A DNA stretch of 64,000 bases, taken from positions 930,001 to 994,000 of the forward strand of contig NZ_CP025227.1 in the NCBI RefSeq assembly GCF_004010955.1, written 5' to 3'. The stretch is from Actinomyces wuliandei (GTDB lineage Bacteria; Actinomycetota; Actinomycetes; Actinomycetales; Actinomycetaceae). The notes beneath the pieces were generated by a model. The model worked only from the letters and a program-made list of their open reading frames with translations, made no database searches and was not told the DNA's origin. The position numbers and the translations under genes were made by a program. Of the stretch, positions 54,195 to 60,840 are shown piece after piece (positions within the stretch are counted from its first letter, which is position 1; every line of letters starts with the position of its first letter).

Positions 54195-55148
54195 TCACAT
54201 GTTTCGTGAAAAGTAGACTAGTTCGACAAGGAACGTGCTAGCGACGATATCAAGGACAGCAGATCCTACGGATTTGTAAAGTGACCGCTTACTGCCTTGA
54301 CTAGTACTCTTCCAGGGTGGGTATTCAAGGACAGTGGATGCGTTAACTGCGGAGTCGAGAAAAGCTGCGGGGATTTCTGTTGACTGTCGTCGGCATTCTT
54401 CGACAGTGTCACAGGCAAGAACGTCCACGGAACCGAATGATCTTGGGGTCCATTCCGCAAGGCCCGGAGTTGACGCCCCTATTGCGCTGACATGGGCTGA
54501 TTCCCCGACATGGCGTATGTCGAGGAACGGTGACTTAGCCGCTGTTAGGCTGGTGACTACGTCGGCATCTCTGAGAGCCTTCGTCAAGTTCGGCTCCGTG
54601 GAGACAGAGATGCCTTCGAGCCTGTATTTGGTCGCAATTTTGGAAGCCGCCTCGCGTCGTCTTCCCCATATCGTGAACCGTGCATTCGGATATGCGGCTG
54701 ATAGCGCGAGGAGATGTGAGCGAACCTCAGTGCCGGTACCTATGATAGTAAAACGCGCAGCCTCAGGTCGCATATGCCGGGTAACTGCACAAGTCGTCGC
54801 GGCCGTTCGCATCGCGGTGATCGCATTTGCGTCAAGAGCCGCCTGTAGTTCCCCCGAAGCTGGATCGAGGAGAATGACTGTACCGGGGTGGGAAGGTCTT
54901 TCCTGCGAGGTGTGATAAGTTAATGAAACGATTTTGGCACCCATGATCGCTGTATTCGGGCGCTCGGCGACTGCTGCCATGATCCCGAGTCCGTTACCGA
55001 TACTTGTTCGTATGATATGCCGCGGTGAGGATGCCGCTAGATCGGCGGCCTGTTCCCTAAGGGCTACAGCCATCCTGTCGGCTAAACGTATCCAGAACTC
55101 CTGGTTATCGGCGGCTGTCCATAGCGACTCGGCGTTAAGTTGGATCAT
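54195..55148 (-). CDS. Ornithine cyclodeaminase/mu-crystallin family protein
   Basis: A 317-residue NAD(P)-binding protein. Family members deaminate ornithine, or reduce imines and pyrrolines, or act as alanine dehydrogenase. The N-terminal part has GNGLGIMAAVAERPN and GAKIVSLTYH with the Lys of the substrate pocket. The Rossmann motif is FTIIGTGTEVRSHLLAL, and NARFTIWGRRREAA follows. ADVVTSLTAAKSPF and HVSAIGAS line the active site. In this operon I infer a reductase or dehydrogenase tailoring the product of the BacA-like step. ATG 55148 overlaps the previous stop (ATGA). It is the last gene of the operon and appears intact. Confidence 0.85.
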   Translation of the reverse strand: MIQLNAESLWTAADNQEFWIRLADRMAVALREQAADLAASSPRHIIRTSIGNGLGIMAAVAERPNTAIMGAKIVSLTYHTSQERPSHPGTVILLDPASGELQAALDANAITAMRTAATTCAVTRHMRPEAARFTIIGTGTEVRSHLLALSAAYPNARFTIWGRRREAASKIATKYRLEGISVSTEPNLTKALRDADVVTSLTAAKSPFLDIRHVGESAHVSAIGASTPGLAEWTPRSFGSVDVLACDTVEECRRQSTEIPAAFLDSAVNASTVLEYPPWKSTSQGSKRSLYKSVGSAVLDIVASTFLVELVYFSRNM

Positions 55149-55784
55149 ATCCGTTCTTGGTGCTGGGTGAAGACGGTCCATACCATCTCAATGGGGCGTT
55201 GATTCGAGAAGAATCGCAGGTTGTTCTGCTCTGCTGCAGGATGAGTGGTCAGAGCGACGTCATAGTCGCCTCTATTGACCGCTTTCGCTGCTGAGGCTGT
55301 TGAATTCGCGGGGATGATTCGGGTGCATTCGTACCCCTGCGGCATGAGTTCCGTTATGAGGGCCACTGGTGCTGGATGGCTGATGACTTCGAGTTGCGTC
55401 GGAAGGGAGATGTTCGGGCGCTTCGCTAGTCCATACATAGGGGTCAGCATGTGAAAAACGCTGTGTACATCCGTGGTGGGATCCATGTAGAAGTCGTTGA
55501 TTCCATGGAAAGCGTTGGCGACTACGAGGTAATCAGCTTCTCCGTTAGGGACAGATATGGCGGCGTCGTGATATGATAAATGAAGTAGGATCTGGCCGTT
55601 ATCGGCACCAAGGTGTTCGAGGAAGTGCTTCGCTGCTTGCTCACTGCTCGTTCCTGACGGACCGAGTGTTGAGATGGCCTGCCTCGTGGACGCGGCCGCC
55701 TGCGGCGCTCGTTCCTGACAGACCGAGTGTTGAGACACGAATTGACGATGAAGGTATGTAGTCGTTGACGGTAAAGTACAACAT
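55145..55784 (-). pseudogene. BacA-like prephenate decarboxylase gene, disrupted by a 61-bp insertion
   Basis: The body (55145-55680) encodes STLGPSGTSSEQAAKHFL, NAFHGINDFYMDP, TPMYGLAKRPN, VISHPAPVALI, NSTASAAKAVNRGDYDVAL and an MVWTVF end. These are the landmarks of BacA/AerD-type enzymes, which decarboxylate prephenate without aromatisation. The proper start is probably ATG 55784, with AAAGAGG upstream, giving MLYFTVNDYIPSSSIRVSTL. However, 61 bp including a second copy of a 29-bp segment shift the frame, and reading from ATG hits a stop after about 50 codons. Removing 61 bp restores 192 residues. A GTG at 55738 is in frame with the body but has no Shine-Dalgarno. Confidence 0.8.
55646..55735. 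repeat. 29-bp direct repeats bounding the 61-bp insertion
   Basis: 55646-55674 and 55707-55735 are the same 29 bp with one substitution. The 32 bp between them are GC-rich and unlike the flanks. Recombination between the copies would remove 61 bp and repair the bacA-like frame. Confidence 0.9.
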
Positions 55785-55816
55785 AGTAGCGCCTCTTTCG
55801 AGGTATTGCGGTATCC

Positions 55817-56701
55817 TCAACGGACTGCTCGGGTTATTTCCTGGTACTGTTCGCAGACGAGACGTGTGAAACTACCGGGTAATCCATCCCGAATTTCCCG
55901 GCCTTCGACGGAAGTCACCGGAGAGATTTCGACCCCTGTGCCCGTCAGGAGAAGTTCGTCGCTGGAGAAAAGTTCAGCGAGTTCGACGGGGCGCTCGATG
56001 ACTTCGTATCCTTCGTGCCTCGCGATGTCGAGCACTAGGGAGCGGGTGACGTCGGGAAGTATTCCCTGATCGAGTGAAGGACTAATGACAGCCTCATCTC
56101 GCCTGAGAAGGATGTTACTGGTCGATGCCTCGGCAACGCGGCCTTCATCTGTCAGCAGTAAGGCGTCGTCGTAGCCGCGGGCAGTACATTCGTCGACTGC
56201 GAGAGCGCTGGACACGTACGCGCCGCTGATCTTCGCCCGGGAGGGTATCGAGGTATCGGGCACCTTGCGGGTGGACGCAATTCCGAGACGGCTAGGGTGA
56301 CCCAACCGGGAAGGCATCGGGAAGGAAGTCAGCATAAGACTATGGTTAACGCCCGAGAGCCTGACCCCGAACGGTGTCCCCGGGAGGAAGGTTGTCTTGC
56401 GCGCAACCGGTCGGATGTAGCAGTCGTTATCATGATCGTTCCGAATAATGAGTTCCTCTGCGATTCCGATGAGCTCGTCAACGCCTTCACGGAGTTCAAT
56501 CCGAAGAGCGCGGCACGAGGCGTGCATTGGCTTAAAATGTTCCCTGGCTTTGAATATTCGGATATGAGTTTCACCCTGGCTACGGTAGGCGCGGATACCT
56601 TCGAATACTGCGGTGCCGTATTGGAGGCCTTGAGTAGAAAGGCCGAGATGGGGCAAGGTCGCGTCAACCCACTGACCATCGAGGTAAGCAAATGCTGTCA
56701 T
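55817..56701 (-). CDS. Class IV (branched-chain-type) aminotransferase
   Basis: A 294-residue PLP enzyme of fold type IV. The IlvE-like N-terminus is AYLDGQWVDATLPHLGLSTQGLQYGTAVFEGIRAY. CYIRPVARKTTF has the phosphate-contact Arg. RAKISGAYVSSALA carries the catalytic Lys. DEGRVAEASTSNILL holds the Glu near the PLP nitrogen, and LTGTGVEISPV is the C-terminal loop. Reading intact, it could transaminate the keto acid made by the BacA-like enzyme, although bacilysin uses a class I enzyme for that step. Its start overlaps the ligase stop (ATGA). Confidence 0.88.
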   Translation of the reverse strand: MTAFAYLDGQWVDATLPHLGLSTQGLQYGTAVFEGIRAYRSQGETHIRIFKAREHFKPMHASCRALRIELREGVDELIGIAEELIIRNDHDNDCYIRPVARKTTFLPGTPFGVRLSGVNHSLMLTSFPMPSRLGHPSRLGIASTRKVPDTSIPSRAKISGAYVSSALAVDECTARGYDDALLLTDEGRVAEASTSNILLRRDEAVISPSLDQGILPDVTRSLVLDIARHEGYEVIERPVELAELFSSDELLLTGTGVEISPVTSVEGREIRDGLPGSFTRLVCEQYQEITRAVR

Positions 56702-58100
56702 GACGTTGTTCTGCGTTCCCGCTGGATAGCGATTCTGTCAGCGGAACCTACCTCAACTTCCTGCAGGTTGTTGCGGTGGTCTCGAATCCGAGCAGCCTTC
56801 CAGCTGACCATGGCTCCTGTAGAGGTCCGCGCGTCCGTTTTGCCCCACAGTACACGAACAGGAACGCCAAGGTTGTGTGCGAGAACTCTAGCATGCCGTT
56901 CTGCCGACATATGGTCTTCTGCAGAGGGTGCGTGCGAGGATTCAAGAAGCAGATCTACTTCGTCCAGGCCGTCATCACGTCGGTGGATGTCAAACCTGAT
57001 AGTCGAGGAAATTGGGGCAATCCTGGAGCACGACAGCCTCAAAGTCATATGCGGCATAGATGGTGTTACCGATGTGCAGTTCATCGAGAACACGACCGAT
57101 CGGGGTTATGGTGAAGTCCTGACCTGCACCACGGGTGCGGACGAGATCACCGGTGCGGTATCGGATGAGGGGCTTGGCACCGCGGTACAGGTGGGTGATG
57201 ACGAGTTCTCCCTCCCGCTCATCTGACTTGGGGTTCAGCACCATCCCAGTATTGGGTTCGATGATCTCATAGTAGTAGTTCAAAGGCGTCGTCCGCAGGC
57301 GGCCGTCACTTTGACATACGGCCAGGATAGATGCTTCCTGCGAGGCATACATACAACTGTAGATGTCGGCATCCCAGAGTTGGCCGATCTGCTTCAACAA
57401 CTGCGGAGTCGCCATCTCGCCAACAGTGAGGATCACTCGGATGCCTAGAGCAGAGGGATCGACTCCCGAGGCGAGGAGATGCCGGGCCAGGAGAATGGTC
57501 ATTCCGGGTGTGCAGGTCAGACCAGTGATTGGCAGCCGTTGAAGTAGGTGTGAGGCGCGGTCGAAGCCGACGACAGGGGAATGTGGCCACATTTTGATGC
57601 TGCTGTGGCCGAGACTTCGAAATACGTCACCGAAGGTGTCGCCGGTCGAGTGCAGTTCCGTCGGCCCCATCACAGCGATCGATAGGTGCGCACCATAGTT
57701 GGTTAAGAGGTCTCGATAGCCTTCATAAAGAGCGACCCCAGTGCGAATGGAATCCTCGGCGGTGCGTGGGCACGGGGTGGAGGCACCCGTGGTGCCTGTA
57801 GTCTCGTAGTAGACCCATGTGCGATTAAGGCTCAGGCTTGGTACTTCATCAAGATGACGCCGGAGATCATCTTTGGTAGTGAACGGCAGTGCATTGAATA
57901 GGTGTCGTCGATTTCAGGCCCGCAAGGCGATTCTGGTAGAAAGGAGAGTTGCTCTGGCAATATTCTATAGTTTGCCGTAAGTTCGTGGACTGCCATGTAT
58001 CTAGCGCATCCGCACTCATCTCACCAGTCCATTGGCGTTTCTGGGCGACGGTAAATTCCTTCGCAGTCTCCCACAGGTCTGCGTCTCCGAGTGGAATCAT
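56698..58100 (-). pseudogene. PaaK-like adenylate-forming ligase gene with two frameshifts
   Basis: Read through two +1 shifts, it encodes about 465 residues of a phenylacetate-CoA-ligase-type AMP-forming enzyme. Segment 1 (58100 to about 57905) is MIPLGDADLWETAKEF...NLRQTIEYCQSNSPFYQNRL. Segment 2 (to about 56995) has LPFTTKDDLR, the P-loop YYETTGTTGAS, GYRDLLTNYGAHLSIAV, YASQEASIL, LIRYRTGDLVRTRG and GRVLDELHIGN. Segment 3 has RFDIHRRDDGLDEVDLLLE and the C-terminal lid. The ATP site is complete, so it was functional recently. The second shift falls at GTT-TGA-C. The start is 2 nt from the DUF2000 stop. Confidence 0.8.
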
Positions 58101-58102
58101 GG

Positions 58103-58543
58103 CTACTTCTCCTTGACGGGATAGAGCGGAAGATCGCCGGTGAGGGAGTTAATGGCCTTCTTGGGGCCACAGAGACCAATCGCAGCGAGTTCGAGGTCGC
58201 GAGAGATCGTCGACCCCAGTTTGGCGATGTACTCATCATAGGTCTTGCATCCCTGCGCCAGGCGAGTGAAGGGGAAAGCGTCAATCCCAGAATCATCCTG
58301 ATCGGCGTGGCTCCACGCGGATGTGAGCAATTTTGCACTGCCGGCCAGGACGGGAAGCGGGGCTAAGATGACCCCAGGCAACTCGGAGTCAGCCGTTTTT
58401 GCAGGAGGACCCATGAGTTCGGGGAACTTGACTGCGATCATTGCCGCGACAATCGAGGCGGCATTGACGGCAAGGCCCGTAGGGAGATGACGGTCGACGA
58501 CGATTACGGTCTTGTGGCCCCTTTTCTGGTGTTCTGTATTCAT
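58103..58543 (-). CDS. DUF2000 family protein
   Basis: A 146-residue protein. It begins TVIVVDRHLPTGLAVNAASIVAAMIAVKFPELMGPP, then LPVLAGSAKLLTSAW, FPFTRLAQGCKTYDEY and LAAIGLCGPKKAINSLTGDLPLY. These match DUF2000, a small alpha/beta family of unknown role (often described as peptidyl-tRNA hydrolase-like in fold). ATG 58543 has AAAAGGAGT and overlaps the EamA stop (ATGA). In the current sequence the truncated EamA frame also runs in frame into it, giving a continuous 466-codon frame. Confidence 0.82.
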   Translation of the reverse strand: MNTEHQKRGHKTVIVVDRHLPTGLAVNAASIVAAMIAVKFPELMGPPAKTADSELPGVILAPLPVLAGSAKLLTSAWSHADQDDSGIDAFPFTRLAQGCKTYDEYIAKLGSTISRDLELAAIGLCGPKKAINSLTGDLPLYPVKEK

Positions 58544-59503
58544 AAGCGGGACTCCTTTTGGAACTGAGGGATACTGTCCAGAGTTCTTTGTTTTCTTGAA
58601 GGGGGAAGAGTGCTGCGCGAGCTCATGACGACACCGATGATGACCGTGATTGCGCCGACTAACTTGAGGATGGTGACCTCTTCTCCGGCGATTACGACCG
58701 CCCACACGACTCCGAACACGGGCACAAGGTTCAGGATTGCGACAGCCTGGCTTGGTTTCAGCACGGTGAGCCCGAACGTGTAGAGAAGGAACGCCAGAGC
58801 GGAGCAGCCGACGGCGAGATAGACAATCAACCAGATCGCAGGCGAACTGAGGTTGATGGTCGTCCCCTCCGGAAGAAGATGTATGAGCAGGCAAAATCCG
58901 ATCCCCCCCCCAGAGATTCTGCAAGCCTGTCGTGGGAAGTACGTCGAGGTGTTGGCGTGACGCCACGTTAGTAGGCTTCCGGGTTGAAATCATGTTGTAG
59001 GCGGTCCACGCAACTCCGCCAAGGAAGAGGAAGAGAATCCCCCAAGGTCGGTGGATTGCTTCCTGGGCGGGCGCGTCGATGGTAACGAACGCTACGCCGA
59101 TGAAAGCGGTCAGAACTCCAACGACGTTGATCAGGGCTGGCCGACGACGGTGAAATGCTACTTCAGCAAGCATTGCTATAACCGGATAGGAAGCCACGAT
59201 CAGGGCGGCATCGGTGGCGGTAGCCAGGGCAACTCCATAGTTCTCGAGGGTAAAATAAATCGTGATGCCGACTAGCCCCGCGCCCGCGACGGACGCGTGG
59301 GCTCGCCAAGGTGCGCGCAGGTTTGTTCGGGTGAGGGCGCAGACGATTATCAGCAGTATGGCTGCGACCAGGAACCTGATCGCCCCGAGGGCCAGTTCTC
59401 CCACGTAAGGGAGCACGACTTTCGTTACCGCAAACGAGGTACTCCACAGTAGGGCGGCGCCCACGACGGCGCTGATGTGGGGCAGTGCCGAGTCGCGTCT
59501 CAT
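58540..59503 (-). CDS. EamA/DMT-family exporter, frame broken at a G9 tract
   Basis: With one G removed from the tract at 58903-58911 the gene reads about 320 residues with ten membrane segments, the drug/metabolite transporter layout. The first EamA domain is VVGAALLWSTSFAVTKVVLPYVGELALGAIRFLVAA...VASYPVIAMLAEVAF. The second begins GVAWTAYNMISTRK and ends LNLVPVFGVVWAVVIAGEE. As sequenced (9 G), the frame leaves EamA at residue about 198, reads about 120 unrelated residues and continues into DUF2000. It probably exports the pathway product. It overlaps both neighbours by ATGA. Confidence 0.8.
58903..58911 (-). repeat. G9 homopolymer in the EamA coding sequence
   Basis: Nine consecutive C on the plus strand. 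Eight (or eleven) would keep EamA in frame. The tract is of the kind that varies by slipped-strand mispairing and is also a common sequencing error site. Confidence 0.95.
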
Positions 59504-59823
59504 GGTTGTTCGCTGTTAACTGCGAGAATATCTGCCACGCTCCAAGTCGCGATCTGCTTCCATGCTTCCTTGCCCCGTTGGTGGTCGGGGTGAGTCTGGA
59601 AGGTGTCATAGTCAACGGCAGTATCAAATGTGCCAACGACGAGGAAGTCGGCAGAGTCGGGCCTGCGGCTGGTGTCCCACCCGCAAGCCCAGGTGGCGAT
59701 CTCCGGGATGGTTGCAGGGTGGCCGCCGGTGATCGTGGCGGCGGCCTGAACCCGGGGGTCCTCGCGGGAGATTCCTGGCTTCAATGTGAACGCGACGACG
59801 TGTATTAGATGAGTCCCGTTCAA
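59500..59823 (-). CDS. Dabb (stress-responsive A/B barrel) family protein
   Basis: A 107-residue dimeric alpha/beta-barrel protein. It has LIHVVAFTLKPGISRED, then FLVVGTFDTAVDYDTFQTHPDHQRGKEAW, where YDTFQTHPDH is the Dabb signature. Some members are cyclases or dehydratases (for example olivetolic acid cyclase), so an enzymatic role in the pathway is possible. The start is TTG (complement of 59821-59823) preceded by GAAGGAAAG. It is the first gene of the operon and its stop overlaps the EamA start. Confidence 0.8.
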   Translation of the reverse strand: MNGTHLIHVVAFTLKPGISREDPRVQAAATITGGHPATIPEIATWACGWDTSRRPDSADFLVVGTFDTAVDYDTFQTHPDHQRGKEAWKQIATWSVADILAVNSEQP

Positions 59824-59915
59824 TATGGCTTTCCTTCGCTTATCGGAGGTGGGGCGCGCCTCGCTCAGGGTGAGGGGATCGCAACTCTCTGGGCAACTAG
59901 ATTCCTGCGGTTAAG

Positions 59916-59944
59916 AGTATATATTACATCCGGATGTTAGCCAA
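59916..59944 (-). promoter_or_regulatory. Operon promoter with a palindrome in its spacer
   Basis: On the minus strand TTGGCT (59944-59939) and TATACT (59921-59916) are separated by 17 bp, a near-ideal sigma-70-type promoter. The spacer contains the perfect 12-bp palindrome ACATCCGGATGT (59926-59937), a probable repressor site. The predicted leader to the TTG start is about 85 nt. Confidence 0.65.
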
Positions 59945-59973
59945 GTGCGGGCGAGTGTGACGTGCAACGCCTT

Positions 59974-59992
59974 CTGACTGGCTGTCAGTCAG
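59974..59992. repeat. Small hairpin CTGACTG/CAGTCAG
   Basis: A 7-bp perfect stem with a 5-nt loop, adjacent to the larger inverted repeat. Confidence 0.5.
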
Positions 59993-59994
59993 GT

Positions 59995-60061
59995 CCCGCA
60001 CGTTCTGTATGGTGGGGTCCTACGCAGCGATGCCAGGGGTGCTGCCTGCAGAACGTGCGGG
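59995..60061. repeat. 13-bp inverted repeat at the right edge of the island
   Basis: CCCGCACGTTCTG (59995-60007) and its exact complement (60049-60061) are separated by 41 nt. It could be the ends of a mini-element, a recombinase site or a large hairpin. Confidence 0.6.
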
Positions 60062-60174
60062 CACCGTGTTGCGTCTAGTGTTGCGTGTCGCTAGTTGTTG
60101 GATGTGTTGTGGGAGAGGCGGGGTGTGGCCACGTTGTGTTGCTCCTGGCCCGCTGCTGCATGAGGGGGGACTGC

Positions 60175-60335
60175 GAGGTCTTTGAGTCCTGGACCCGTTC
60201 GCGTAGCGTGCGGTCTCGTCTGGTTGCCAGGTCGCGGATCGTCCTGCTGGCGGCCCAGAACGTGCTACACATCGAGACCGGTCTGGCGTGTGGGGGGTTT
60301 CGTGCCAAACGGTGGTGACCTGGCGGGCGCAGTCC
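60175..60335 (+). pseudogene. Remnant of an IS630-type transposase N-terminus
   Basis: The plus strand reads EVFESWTRSRSVRSRLVARSRIVLLAAQ. After a frameshift it continues VSCQTVVTWRAQ. This is the order of the N-terminal HTH of IS630-like transposases (RSxSVRxxLxxRARIVLLAA...VGVSxxTVxxWR). The rest of the transposase is absent; the frame continues directly into an ndh fragment. Identification is by pattern only. Confidence 0.55.
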
Positions 60336-60374
60336 TTCCGGTTGGCCACCGTCCCTGCGGTTGATATGCGCGCT

Positions 60375-60767
60375 GTTGTGTGGACTGCTAGTGCCAAGGC
60401 TGCTCCTGTCCTGGCTGACAATCTGGTGGCCGTGCTCACCGCCGCGCCCGGCCAGGAGCCCCTCCTGGAGTCCTACGCCCACGAGAACCTGGGCACTGTG
60501 GCCTCCCTGGGCATCGGCAAGGGGGTGGCCCGTATCCTCGGGCACAGCCTGCGCGGGTTCGTGGCCTGGACGGCGCACCGTGGCTACCACGTCTACGCCG
60601 TGCCCACCCTCAACCGCAAGGTGCGCATCATGATGGACTGGTTCGCCGCCGTGGTGTTCCGCAGGGACCTGGCCTCCTTCGGGTCCGTGGCGGCACCGGG
60701 GGTGGCCTTCGCCCGGGCCACCGCCAACGACGCCCGGATCGCCTCCCGGCACCACCAGCCGGGCTGA
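60375..60767 (+). pseudogene. Truncated ndh C-terminal fragment
   Basis: It starts VVWTASAKAAPVLAD, matching VVWTAGVKPSPVLAD of the intact gene (from 52186). It then skips 198 bp, in frame, between two CTGGCYGAC motifs, and is nearly identical from NLVA to the stop. It has no start or N-terminal domains, so it is a relic. Confidence 0.9.
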
Positions 60768-60780
60768 GGCCGGAGGGAGG
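60409..60780 (+). repeat. Direct repeat B: 3' end of ndh
   Basis: Second copy of the 372-bp repeat (see 52418-52789). Confidence 0.95.
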
Positions 60781-60797
60781 CGGCGGCAGGGCGGGTT

Positions 60798-60822
60798 CCG
60801 GTCCTGCTGCTGAGGGGACCGG
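60798..60822. terminator. Hairpin between the ndh fragment and the exporter
   Basis: CCGGTCC / GGACCGG with an 11-nt loop, just after the exporter stop as read on the minus strand. Confidence 0.45.
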
Positions 60823-60840
60823 GACTCGGGCACGGGAGGC

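Noticed and set aside
55145..55738. GTG 55738 as the true start of the bacA-like gene
   Set aside because: It has no Shine-Dalgarno and reads through the 61-bp insertion, giving a non-family N-terminus, whereas ATG 55784 has a Shine-Dalgarno and a family-like N-terminus.
52790..60408. Prophage or integrative element with integrase
   Set aside because: No integrase, excisionase, capsid or plasmid gene is seen; only decayed transposase pieces.
60288..60767. 159-codon frame at the right edge of the island as a gene
   Set aside because: It is a chance in-frame fusion of an IS630 HTH remnant and a truncated ndh fragment without a start signal.
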